Assembly (NCBI GenBank): GCA_031425695.1
Contig: JANPJV010000060.1
Span: 1 to 58,833 of the forward strand
Length of the DNA: 58,833 nt
Direction: 5' to 3'
Source of the DNA: JANPJV01 sp031425695
GTDB taxonomy: Bacteria; Pseudomonadota; Gammaproteobacteria; Xanthomonadales; SZUA-5
Part shown: piece by piece, positions 45,456 to 54,300 of the stretch
Position numbering within the stretch: the stretch's first letter is position 1
How the letters are laid out: each line of letters begins with the position of its first letter
Position numbers and translations under genes: made by a program
The notes under the pieces: generated by a model
Told to the model about the DNA's origin: nothing
What the model saw: only the letters and a program-made list of their open reading frames with translations
Databases searched by the model: none

Positions 45456-45609
45456 ATCCACAGATTTCGCAGATTTCCGCAGATTGAAAGCGGATGGCAC
45501 GCGGCTGAACTGCGCTGGTGGATGGAACGCGGAATTGTTCCAATCGCCCCCGGAAAAATCTGCGCTAATCTGCGAAACGCTTCACCCGCGGAGCGCAATC
45601 TGTGGATAG
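45456..45609. repeat. ATCCACAGATT-type palindromic element
   Basis: ATCCACAGATTTCGCAGATT at 45456 and its partner around 45557-45609 (AATCTGCGCTAATCTGCG, then AATCTGTGGATAG) form outer and inner inverted repeats around a variable centre. A second copy lies at 51157-51310. It occupies most of the gap between the divergent hydrolase and fusion genes and must overlap or flank their promoters. Confidence 0.7.
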
Positions 45610-45649
45610 ATGCTCTGCTTTTCTTGCCAATCCGACACTGGAGCCACCC

Positions 45650-47950
45650 GTGACCAGCCTCCTGATCACCGATTGTCTGCAGATCGATTTCGTGGGATCG
45701 ATCGGGCGTTTCCAGGGGTTGCCGAACAGCCTGCATGTGGGGCACGAGGAGTCGCGCCGTTTGCTCGGGCCGAATCCGAGCCAAGGGCCGGTGGCACGGC
45801 TGGCCGCGTGGGCGCACGCGCAGCCGGATTCGGTGCTGAAGGTGGTGCATGTGCGCGACTGGCATGAGCCGGGTGACGACGTGCAATCGGCGCACCTGAC
45901 GCATTTCGGCAGTCATTGTGTGCGCGATACGCCGGGGGCAGCGTTCGTGTTCCGCACCGACGACGTCCTGGCCGGCAAGCAGGTCGAGATCGTGGATGCC
46001 ACGGTCTTGAGCAACTTCGTCAACACGCGCCTGCCAAACGTGCTGGAAAGTTATCGCGGTCAGAGGCTCAAAGTCGGCCTCGCCGGCGTATGGACCGAGG
46101 CCAAGATTTCTTTCCTCGCCTATGACCTCAACGCGCATTTCCCCGAGTTCGAGCTCGCCGTGTGTTCGGCCCTGACCGCCAGCTCTTCGCGCGAAAACCA
46201 TTTCCTGGCGCTGACGCAGCTGAGTCGCATCCTCGGCGTGCGCGTGCTGGATTCCCTCGGCGAGTTCATCGAGTACCTGGGTGGCTCTCGCGACCAGCTG
46301 CCGCTGATCGGGTTTGACGACAGCCACCCGACCCTCGAGTCGAAGGACGGGACCACGCTCGCGGATATCGACCAGCAACTGTTGCGCTATCTCTTCCGCG
46401 GACGGCGCACGGTGCGCTTCGCGTCGCTCGACGGCGGCTTTTCCGGCAACCGCGTGCTCGACACCTCGAGCGTCGACCTGCACGGCCACGAAGAGGTCCC
46501 GCATGTGGTCAAGATCGGTCCCAACGGGCCGATGGGCCAGGAGCGCAGCTCGTTCGAACGGATCGAATCGGTGCTCGGCAACAGCGCGCCGCGCATTGCC
46601 GATTTCGCTGATTTTGGTGACCGCGGCGCCATCAAGTATCGGTACGCCGCGATGGGTCGGGGCGGCGCACGTTCCCTGCAGAAGCGCTATCAAGCCGGCG
46701 CTCCCGACCAGGAGATCGCGCGCGTGTTCGACCAGGTGTTCGACGAGCAGCTCGGGCGGCTGTACGCGGCGGCCAGCCGGGAACCCACCGATCTCGTCGA
46801 CTACTACGATTTCCAGCCCAAGTGGGGCGCCGGCGTGCGCCGTCGCGTCGGTGCGATCACTGGTGTGAAGGCCGACCAGGCACACATCGATTTCGGCGAC
46901 GGACGCGTGACGCCGCACGTGGCCCTGTTCTACGAGCAAGCACTCGGGCAGTTGCCGCGGCTGGCCCGCGCCCACTACTTCGCATGGGTCCATGGCGATC
47001 TCAACGGCGCCAACATCCTCGTCGATGCCCCGGGCAACGTGTGGATCATCGACTTCTTCCACGCCCACCGCGGCCACGTGCTGCGCGATTTGATCAAGCT
47101 CGAGAACGACCTGCTGTACATCTTCACCCCGCTGACGGAGGCGGAGCTGCCCGCAGCGATGGCCTTTACCGATCGCCTGCTTGAGGAAGTCGATCTGGGT
47201 CGTTCCCCGGATCCCGCGGACGCGGTGAAATTTGCGCTGCCGCAGCTGCAGCGCGCCTGGCGCACGCTGTGCAAGCTGCGCAGCTTCTATCCGCCGCTGG
47301 TGCAGGCCGACCGCGACGTGCAGCAGCTGCTGATCGGGCAGATTCGCTACGCGGTACATACGCTCGGATTCGACGAGTGCACCGACGTGCAGAAGCGTTG
47401 GGCGCTGTACACGGCCGCAGCCGCCATCGAACGCTACTCCGAGCTCGCGGAACGCTTCGGGCCTTTGCGCGTCGATTGGCTCGATGCCGCCCACGCCGCG
47501 CCGGGCCGTCTCGGACTGACCCTGTTGCCTGGCCGGCGCGATCTCGGACGCGAGCTCGATGCCGATCTCGATGCGCTGAAGAAACTTGGCGTCGGTGCCG
47601 TACTGTGCCTGCTGGACCACAACGAATTCGCCCATTACGGGGTCGAGGATTTGCTCGCGGCCTACGCGCGCCACGGCATCGACAGCCACCACCAGCCGAT
47701 CGTGGACGGCCGCGTGCCGGCGCTTGCCGACCTCGATAACGCGCTGGCCTTCATCGACCGCGAGGTTGCCGCCGGCCGCAGCGTCATGGTCCATTGCGTC
47801 GGTGGCCTCGGCCGCGCCGGCACCGTCGCCGCTGCCTGGCTCAAGCGCCGCGGTCTCGACACCGCGGCCGCGATCAGGGAAATCCGCGCCAGCCGCTCGC
47901 CACGCGCGATCGAGACGCAAATGCAGGAAGCGTTTTTGGCGGGGCTGTAA
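45650..47950 (+). CDS. Isochorismatase-fold / APH-like kinase / CX5R phosphatase fusion
   Basis: This 766-residue cytoplasmic protein joins three enzyme-like domains. Residues 1-~215 are a cysteine-hydrolase (isochorismatase) fold: LLITDCLQIDF (D8, D13) and GVWTEAKISFLAYDL, where the family's nucleophilic Cys is replaced (K152). Residues ~245-540 are an aminoglycoside-phosphotransferase-like kinase: LDGGFSGNRVL glycine loop, HVVKIG (K288), HGDLNGANILVD (H448, D450, N455) and IIDFFHAHRG (D468). Residues ~615-766 are a dual-specificity/tyrosine phosphatase: PIVDGRVP (D686, possible general acid) and HCVGGLGRAGT (C716, R722). The start is GTG at 45650 with CTGGAG upstream. The middle domain may be the ternary-complex-associated type (TCAD9) and the last resembles CDKN3/PTP-SAK; these assignments are from memory. 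Confidence 0.85.
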   Translation: MTSLLITDCLQIDFVGSIGRFQGLPNSLHVGHEESRRLLGPNPSQGPVARLAAWAHAQPDSVLKVVHVRDWHEPGDDVQSAHLTHFGSHCVRDTPGAAFVFRTDDVLAGKQVEIVDATVLSNFVNTRLPNVLESYRGQRLKVGLAGVWTEAKISFLAYDLNAHFPEFELAVCSALTASSSRENHFLALTQLSRILGVRVLDSLGEFIEYLGGSRDQLPLIGFDDSHPTLESKDGTTLADIDQQLLRYLFRGRRTVRFASLDGGFSGNRVLDTSSVDLHGHEEVPHVVKIGPNGPMGQERSSFERIESVLGNSAPRIADFADFGDRGAIKYRYAAMGRGGARSLQKRYQAGAPDQEIARVFDQVFDEQLGRLYAAASREPTDLVDYYDFQPKWGAGVRRRVGAITGVKADQAHIDFGDGRVTPHVALFYEQALGQLPRLARAHYFAWVHGDLNGANILVDAPGNVWIIDFFHAHRGHVLRDLIKLENDLLYIFTPLTEAELPAAMAFTDRLLEEVDLGRSPDPADAVKFALPQLQRAWRTLCKLRSFYPPLVQADRDVQQLLIGQIRYAVHTLGFDECTDVQKRWALYTAAAAIERYSELAERFGPLRVDWLDAAHAAPGRLGLTLLPGRRDLGRELDADLDALKKLGVGAVLCLLDHNEFAHYGVEDLLAAYARHGIDSHHQPIVDGRVPALADLDNALAFIDREVAAGRSVMVHCVGGLGRAGTVAAAWLKRRGLDTAAAIREIRASRSPRAIETQMQEAFLAGL

Positions 47951-47960
47951 CTTGGCTCAG

Positions 47961-48108
47961 GGTGGGTCTGCGTTGTACGCGGACGCTTTTGCTCATGGTG
48001 GGTCTGCGCTGCGCACGGACGCTTCTGCTTCTGGTGGGTCTGCGCTGCGCGCGGACGCTTTTTACAGAGCTTGCCCCAGAAGCGTCAGCGCACAGCGCAG
48101 ACCCGCCA
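47961..48108. repeat. Three 36-bp direct repeats plus one inverted partner
   Basis: Units start at 47961, 47997 and 48033 with GGTGGGTCTGCG and GGACGCTT. At 48076-48108 an inverted copy (AGAAGCG to CGCAGACCCGCCACC) can pair with any of them. The array follows the fusion gene and precedes the methionine sulfoxide reductase gene. Confidence 0.8.
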
Positions 48109-48200
48109 CCAGCAATTCCTCAACCCCCGCAACTTCCGCACTCGAAAAAGGTCATACGGACAGGCGAGAATTACCGCCTGACCGTCAGGCCCTGATCACC

Positions 48201-48695
48201 ATGTTCGAACTTTCGTCGCAAGTTGCCGCCAGCAAGGCGGAGTTCTATTCGCATCTCGCCGAGCAGGCGCAACATCTGCTGGCGGGAGAGCCCGATCGGA
48301 TCGCCAATGCGGCGAACTTTTCGGCGCTGCTCTATCACTCGTTGCCAGACGTGAACTGGGTCGGGTTCTACTTTTTCGATGGCAAGGAATTGGTCGTCGG
48401 GCCGTTCCAGGGCAAGCCCGCGTGCGTGCGCATCGCGCTCAATCGCGGTGTGTGTGGTGCCGCAGCGACGACGCGGCAGACGCAACTGGTGGCCGATGTG
48501 CACGACTTTCCGGGGCACATTGCCTGCGATGCGGCCTCGCGCTCGGAAGTGGTCGTACCGCTGGTCAGGGATGGCGAGCTGATCGGCGTGCTGGATATTG
48601 ATTCGCCACTGCCGGGCCGTTTCGACATCGACGACCAGGCCGGTCTCGAAACCCTCGCTGGTGTTTTCATGGCGAGTGGCGCAGCGTCAGCTTGA
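48201..48695 (+). CDS. msrC: Free methionine-(R)-sulfoxide reductase (GAF domain)
   Basis: This 164-residue cytosolic GAF-domain enzyme reduces free methionine-R-sulfoxide. The three conserved cysteines are present at C75 (KPACVRIAL), C85 (RGVCGAAA) and C109 (GHIACDA), with the same 10 and 24 spacing as in E. coli MsrC. PDVNWVGFYFFDG and GELIGVLDIDSP are further family signatures. The ATG at 48201 fits the family length; no strong ribosome site is seen. A TfoX C-terminal-domain gene follows after 30 bp and is probably co-transcribed. Confidence 0.94.
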   Translation: MFELSSQVAASKAEFYSHLAEQAQHLLAGEPDRIANAANFSALLYHSLPDVNWVGFYFFDGKELVVGPFQGKPACVRIALNRGVCGAAATTRQTQLVADVHDFPGHIACDAASRSEVVVPLVRDGELIGVLDIDSPLPGRFDIDDQAGLETLAGVFMASGAASA

Positions 48696-48725
48696 TTCAT
48701 TCCTTTACGTTCACAGGAAGTCACC

Positions 48726-49127
48726 GTGCCGCCCAATGAAAAGATCCGCAATGTCGGTCCGAAGAGCGCCGCATGGCTGCGCCAGGTCGGCATCCGCACG
48801 CACGAGGAACTGCGCGTGCTGGGCTCGGTCGAGGCCTACCGGCGCGTCAAGATTGCCGGTTTCAAGCCGACCTTGAACCTGCTGTATGCGATGGCTGGCG
48901 CTGAGGACGATTGCCACTGGACCGCGCTGTCCGACGAGCGCAAGGCGGCGCTGGTCGCCGCCGCGGAAGTGATCGACCAGGAAATGACCGCCCGCAAGAC
49001 CGCCAAGCGCATGGGCACGACGCATGTGCGCGGTGGCGCGGCAATGGTCGACAAGGCACTGTCCTTCTCCGAGCCGGTCGACACCGAGGCGGCTGCGGCG
49101 AGTTCAGGATCCGGGGATGACGACTGA
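48726..49127 (+). CDS. TfoX C-terminal domain protein
   Basis: This 133-residue protein consists of the TfoX/Sxy C-terminal domain: IRNVGPKSAAWLRQVGIRTH, ELRVLGSVEAYRRVKIAG and LNLLYAMAGAEDDCHWTALS, a helix-hairpin-helix-like unit. The N-terminal TfoX domain is missing, as in many standalone homologues, and an acidic low-complexity tail (AAAASSGSGDDD) ends the protein. GTG start with AGGAAG upstream. A role in competence regulation is known for full-length TfoX only, so I leave the function open. Confidence 0.88.
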   Translation: MPPNEKIRNVGPKSAAWLRQVGIRTHEELRVLGSVEAYRRVKIAGFKPTLNLLYAMAGAEDDCHWTALSDERKAALVAAAEVIDQEMTARKTAKRMGTTHVRGGAAMVDKALSFSEPVDTEAAAASSGSGDDD

Positions 49128-49132
49128 GCTTG

Positions 49133-49296
49133 TGTGGGTCCGGACCTTGTGGGTTCGGACCTTGTGGGTTCGGTCCTTGTCCGAACGCTTTTACTTCACT
49201 TTGGAAAAGCGTCCCGCCAAGGTCCGGACCCACGCAGAGCAACGCTTTTTCTCCATCATCCAGGAACAGCGTCCGGACCAGGTCCGGACCCACGTG
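49133..49296. repeat. GTGGGTCCGGAC-family palindromic cluster
   Basis: Three forward units (TGTGGGTCCGGACC, TGTGGGTTCGGACC, TGTGGGTTCGGTCC) at 49133-49190 face two reverse units (AGCGTCCCGCCAAGGTCCGG and CAGCGTCCGGACCAGGTCCG, each ending ACCCACG). It fills the gap before the NlpC/P60 gene, and its last bases contain that gene's probable GTG start. Confidence 0.8.
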
Positions 49297-49806
49297 AAAC
49301 GAGCCTTCCTGCAGGCTTTGCTGCTGTCATGCGCCTTCCTGTGGGCATGCTCGACGGCGCCGCCGAAGCGCATCCAATCGGGTAGCGAGGCGCGGTCGTC
49401 CGTCAGCAAGATCACGCCTTTCGCGCGCGGGAACTCGACTGATGTCGCCATGCGGGCGCTCGGTCTTGTCGGTACGCCCTACCGCAGCGCCGGCAGTGAT
49501 CCGGGCATCGGCTTCGACTGTTCCGGTCTCGTGGTGTTCGTTTTCCGCGACGCGGCGGGCGTTGCGCTGCCGCGCGGCACGGTCGACCAATTCGCGCTGA
49601 AAGCACCCGCGCCCACGTCCAAATCCATGCGCACCGGCGACCTGGTGTTCTTTGCGACCGGCAACAGCGGCGTCAGCCACGTCGGCATCTACGTCGGCGA
49701 GGGCCGCTTCGTCCACGCCCCCAACCACGGCGGCCGCGTCCGCCTGGACCGCCTCGACGACCCCTACTGGAATCCTCGCTATCGGGGAGCGCGGCGGGTG
49801 CTGTGA
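49294..49806 (+). CDS. NlpC/P60 (C40) lipoprotein peptidase
   Basis: This is a ~170-residue cell-wall endopeptidase. The NlpC/P60 triad is visible: C76 in GFDCSGLVVFVF, H129 in SHVGIYVGEG and H141 in FVHAP. Such enzymes cut peptidoglycan stem peptides. The N-terminus VKRAFLQALLLSCAFLWACS is a lipoprotein signal with lipobox LWAC (C19). I chose GTG at 49294 because the open frame further upstream is repeat DNA; the ribosome site is weak and the start uncertain. Confidence 0.85.
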   Translation: MKRAFLQALLLSCAFLWACSTAPPKRIQSGSEARSSVSKITPFARGNSTDVAMRALGLVGTPYRSAGSDPGIGFDCSGLVVFVFRDAAGVALPRGTVDQFALKAPAPTSKSMRTGDLVFFATGNSGVSHVGIYVGEGRFVHAPNHGGRVRLDRLDDPYWNPRYRGARRVL

Positions 49807-49899
49807 CCGCGTCCGAATACCGCAAAACGCACAATTCATTTGAGGACGAAGAGCTCTAGGCGTTGTCGCGCAACGTCTGGGAGAGCACGGCAAAGCGAC

Positions 49900-50011
49900 T
49901 GGCCACAAAAGGCACAAAAGGCACAAAAAAGGGCACAAAAAAGAGCGATAGCGCCGTAGGTCTTTTTTGTGCTGACGCTCTTTTTGTGACTTTTGTGCCT
50001 TTTGTGGCCAA
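49900..50011. repeat. AT-rich GGCACAAAA palindrome between convergent genes
   Basis: TGGCCACAAAAGGCACAAAA (from 49900), then GGCACAAAAAAGAGC, is mirrored by GCTCTTTTTGTGACTTTTGT and GCCTTTTGTGGCCA (to 50010). The repeated 9-mer GGCACAAAA builds a long hairpin of more than 30 paired bases with A- and T-rich strands. It stands out against the GC-rich background. It can terminate both the NlpC/P60 and the SpoU gene. Confidence 0.75.
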
Positions 50012-50052
50012 TTTGCTCTGACCTTCTTGTGGCCAATCCGCTCCTAGACCCG

Positions 50053-51111
50053 TCAGCGACTGCCGCGCCACCATTCGCCGCTCACGACGGCGACGGCCTG
50101 GGCGACGTTGAGGCTGTCGACCTGGCCGGTGCCGGGGATGGTGTAGCGGTGATCGGCGAGCTTCAGCGTGGCGGAGCCGAGGCCGGGGCCTTCGGCGCCG
50201 AAGATAAGAACGGCGCGCGCGGGGATGGCGTCCTGGTAGAGGGTGCGCTCGCCGGCGGTGGCGGCGGCGATCAGTTCGAAGCCGTGCTCGCGCAAGGCCT
50301 CGAGGCGTTCGTAGCGGACGACCGGGATGCGCTCGGCGCCGCCTTCGGCGACACGGTAGACGGCGCCCGCGAGAGTCAACGCTGAATCACTGGGGATGAG
50401 CACGGCGCGGATGCCGAAGTGCACGGCGCTGCGCAGGATTGCACCGAAATTGTGCGGATTGCCGACGCCTTCGAGTGCGATCAAGCATGCCGGGCCCGGC
50501 TCCCTTCCAAGCTCGACGAGCAGGCTGGGAAAGTCCGGTTGTTCCTTCCGCAACACGTCGCAGACGATGCCTTCGTGGTGCCCGCTCGACGCGAGCTTGC
50601 TCAAGTCGTCGTCCGCGACTTCGCGAAAACCGATGCGCGCTGCGCTGAGCTTTTCCAGCAGCGGCGCCAGCTCACGTGAGCGTTCCCGCGAGTAGTAGAT
50701 CTTGCGGATGGCCTGCGGCCGGTCGCGGCCGACGGCGAGGCACGCGGCGCGGCCGAAGATGCGCACTTCGCGCCGACGCTGCGCGTCGCGGTCGAAACCT
50801 GGAGCGGCGGTGTCTTCGATCTCGACCGGCGGCGCGGAATCGCGCGGCCGTCCATACACCCCAGCGCGCTCGACCGTTGCCGGATCAGGGCGCGGCGGAT
50901 CCCGGCGTGGCGCCGACTTTGCCGGCGGCGCGCCGCCAGCCTTGTGCCCGAGCGCCGGTCGACGCGCCCACACCGGCTCGCGCTCCGCCGCGTCGCTACG
51001 CCGCGCGGGCTCGCGGGTCGGCGGCGGTGCCACATCGGGGTGGCGGTAGACCGGCGTGTCCGCAGCAGAACGCTTCGGCGGCGGTCGTTTCGAATCTCGG
51101 TCTCGGGGCAT
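50053..51111 (-). CDS. SpoU/TrmH-type RNA 2'-O-methyltransferase
   Basis: This 352-residue SPOUT methyltransferase uses S-adenosylmethionine to methylate ribose in rRNA or tRNA. All three SpoU motifs are present: ALEGVGNPHNFGAILRSA, LIFGAEGPGLG and VDSLNVAQA. Before them is the substrate-binding domain (EVRIFGRAACLAVGRDRPQA to HEGIVCDVLR). Residues 1-~105 are a basic, Pro/Arg-rich disordered extension. The layout resembles E. coli YfiF more than RlmB, so the target RNA is uncertain. The ATG follows the ATCCACAGATT element region. Confidence 0.92.
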   Translation of the reverse strand: MPRDRDSKRPPPKRSAADTPVYRHPDVAPPPTREPARRSDAAEREPVWARRPALGHKAGGAPPAKSAPRRDPPRPDPATVERAGVYGRPRDSAPPVEIEDTAAPGFDRDAQRRREVRIFGRAACLAVGRDRPQAIRKIYYSRERSRELAPLLEKLSAARIGFREVADDDLSKLASSGHHEGIVCDVLRKEQPDFPSLLVELGREPGPACLIALEGVGNPHNFGAILRSAVHFGIRAVLIPSDSALTLAGAVYRVAEGGAERIPVVRYERLEALREHGFELIAAATAGERTLYQDAIPARAVLIFGAEGPGLGSATLKLADHRYTIPGTGQVDSLNVAQAVAVVSGEWWRGSR

Positions 51112-51156
51112 GAGCTGGAAGCCTCAGTCTGACACGGTGAAGAGCAACAACAATTT

Positions 51157-51310
51157 ATCCACAGATTGCGCAGATTTCCGCAGATTAAAGCCAGGAGGGA
51201 TCTAATCAATGATCTCGCAGATTTCCGCGGATTTTTCCTGGATCAGATGTAAGTCCGCTTCGCGTATCCACTCGCTCTTAATCTGCGCAAATCTGCGAAA
51301 TCTATGGTTA
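51157..51310. repeat. Second ATCCACAGATT-type palindromic element
   Basis: TATCCACAGATTGCGCAGAT (51157) and CGCAGATTTCCGCAGATT are mirrored by AATCTGCGCAAATCTGCG with AAATCTATGG (to 51310). A third inner half copy, TCTCGCAGATTTCCGCGGAT, occurs near 51211. The element lies between the start of the SpoU gene and the end of the ankyrin gene. Confidence 0.7.
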
Positions 51311-51341
51311 GACTTGCTTTTGCTTCCCGCTTTTTTTGTAC

Positions 51342-54300
51342 TCAGCCCCCGCGGCGCGGCCCGCGTTGACGGTTCCAGGCCTCGCTGGCCTGGCGGAGAG
51401 CTGGGCCGAGGTGGATGCGGTAGCGCGGCGACAATAGATCAAGCGGCAACTGGCGGGCGTCGTCGGCAATGCGTGGGTCGGCACCGAGCTCGAGCAGCGC
51501 GCCGCCGCAGACGATCAGTCCGTGGCGGCAGGCCCAGTGCAGGGGCGTGCGCCCGCTGCGATCGGTCGCGTTGGGATTGGCACCGGCGTTCACCAACGCG
51601 AGCAGGATGGGTTTCAGGCGCGTTTCGTCGCGCAGCTTGGGGTCGACACGACCCGCACCCAGCAGGCGCAGCAAGGCGGTGTAGCCGGCGTCGTCGGGAC
51701 GATCCGGATTCGCGCGACCCTCGAGCAGGCGTTCGAGCACGGCCTGGATCGGTGCCAGTGGCTTGCTCGCATCGAACACCAGTTCGAGCACGATTTCGAG
51801 CGGTGATTCGGCGACGGCGCGCGCCTCGATATCGGCGCCACGGCGGAGCAGCCAGTCGACCAGCGGCAGGCGCAGGCAAGCGGCTGCCAGACCGAGTGCC
51901 GACAGACGGACGAGCAACGGCGCCTCCAGCTCGACCCCGTTCGCGATCAGCAGCTCGACCACATCCTGGCGACCGGCCAGGATCGCCGCCGCGACGGCCG
52001 AGACATCGCGCGTATTGCAGCGCCGCGGATCGGCGCCGCGGTCCAGCAGGGCGCGCACCAGGTCGAGCTGTCCGGTGCCCGCTGCGTGCAGCAGCGCGGT
52101 CGCGCCCTGGCCGTCGGCACCATCGATGTCGAGGCCGAGCCCGAGCAGCCGGTCGACGGTGGCAAGATCGCCGCGCTTGCCGGCCTCGGCGACGCTGGCG
52201 CCATCGAGCTTCTGCCCGGGATGTGCGCCGGCGGGCCAGTCGAGCAGATTGGCCAGCTCCACCTGCCCGGTCAACCGCGCGATGCCGGCGGGCGTGCTGC
52301 CATCGCGCGCCGCGACGGCCGGATCGGCGCCGGCGCGGATCAGCAGCGGCGCGAGCTCGCGGGCGTCCGCGCGATGCGACCAGGCCAGCTGGGTGAGCGC
52401 GCTCTCGCTACGCGCGTCGCGGACGTTAGGCTCGGCACCGACTTGAAGCAGGCGCTCGATCCAGGCGAGCGGCCACGCGCGTACCGCGAGCAGCAGCAGC
52501 GGCCGGCCACTGCTGTCGCGTGCATTGGCGTTCGCGCCGAGCGCCAGCGCGCGCTCACGCAGCGCTGCCAGTGCAAGCTCGCTATCGGCCTCGATCTCGG
52601 CATGGCCCAGGCCCGCCAACAACACTTCGCTGGCAGCCATCGACCGGTCTGCGCGCTCGATCAGCGCCTCCAGCATCGGCAATGGCGGCGGGCGCAGGGC
52701 GCACAACTGTTCCCACAAGGAGTCGCCGGCGCCAGGCCGCTCGAACGCATCGAAGCCGGCATCGATCACCGCCTCGGCATAGCGCCGGTCTGCGTGCGGC
52801 AATGCCGCCGTCAGGCTCTCGGCGATGTCGGTGACCTGGATGCCCGGGATGTCGAGCAGTTCCTGGAACAGCGGGAAACGGCCCTGCAACGCGGCACGCA
52901 CCAGCAGCCGCCCGGGCGGATCCGGCTCGATCTGGCCGGCGCTGTCCTCGTCCTCGTCCTCGTCGATGAGATGCGCGCTCGGAATGGGGTAATCCGGATC
53001 GAGTTCGCGCACCAGCGGCCAGCGCCCGGCCGCGGCGGCGTGCTCCGCCGCACTGCGTCCTTCTTCGTCGACCGCATGTGGGTCGCAGCCGAGCGCGAGA
53101 AGCAGCCGCACGCTCTCTGCATCGGCATTGCCCGCGCGCGCGGCCAGATGCAGGGCGCTGCGCTGACGCGCATCCCGGCGGCTGGTGTCTGGCTTGTGGA
53201 ACATGAGGCGGCGCAGGACGCGGTTGGCACCGGCGCGGGCGGCTTCCAGCAGGGCACAGGCGCCTGCCTCGTCCTGGGCATCGACATCGGCGCCCGCGGC
53301 GAGCAACGCTTCGGCAATCTCGGCGTTGTCGGCCAGCGCCGCCACCATGAGCGCGCTGCGTCCCTGCGGTCCGCGCGCTTCGACCTTCGCGCGCGCCTTG
53401 AGCAGGCGCTTGACGCCGCGCGCATCGTCACCGTCCACCGCCGCCGCGAACAGCAGCGCCGGCGTGGTGCCGTCGACGTCAGGTTGCGCACCGAGCTTAA
53501 TCAGGAATTCCACGACGACGAAATTGCCGGCCTCGCAGGCGAGCGCGAGCGGAGTCATGCCTTCGCGGTTCACCGCGTCGATGCGCGCGCCGACGTCAGC
53601 CAGGCTCTGCACCACGGCGGCGTCGCGCGTGCTCGCGGCGAAATGCAGTGGGGTATTGCCGGCCTCGTCGGCGAGATTCGGATCGGCGCCATTGGCGAGC
53701 AGTGTGAGCACCGCACTGATGCGGCCGTCGAAACTGTCGCGCGTCGCCGCAAGCAGGGCCGTCAGCCCGCCGCAGACGCGATTGACATTCGCCCCGGCGG
53801 CAATCAGCGCGCGCAAGGCGCCGAGCTCGACCGCGGTGGCCGACGCAATCAGGGCGCTGCGCTGGTCGGCAGATTCCGGCGGCGGTGGCGCATCCACATC
53901 CGCGCCCTGGGCAATGGCCTGACGTACGCCTTCGGCATCACCCCGCCGCGCGGCCTGCAGCAGCTCGGCCAATGGCCCGACGGCGGTGTCCGCGGGCACC
54001 GCCAGCGCATCCGGGTCGGTGACTGCCGCGGCCAGCGGCACGCTGCCGTCGAGCAGGAAAGACGGCACGCTCGGGATCAGCTGCGGACGGGCGCGGGCGC
54101 GCTCGGTGGTTCGCAAGATCGCCTCGACCAGGATCATCAGCACCAGCAGCTGCGCAATCGCGGAGCCGAGCGGGCCCAGCCGTTCGCCCGGCAGCGCGAG
54201 CAGCATTGGCAGGCACAGCAGCACCAGGTTTGCGAGCGCGACCAGCACGCCACCGGACCAGAAGGCGTCCGGCGCGGCGTTCAGCTCGCGGGCGCGCTCG

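Noticed and set aside
45371..47920. 849-residue open frame on the minus strand opposite the fusion gene
   Set aside because: The plus strand encodes three domains with intact motifs; the antisense frame has none and is explained by high GC.
49024..49293. Longer N-terminus for the NlpC/P60 protein
   Set aside because: The extra residues (WVRTLWVRTLWVRSL and similar) are translations of the palindromic repeat and would bury the lipoprotein signal.
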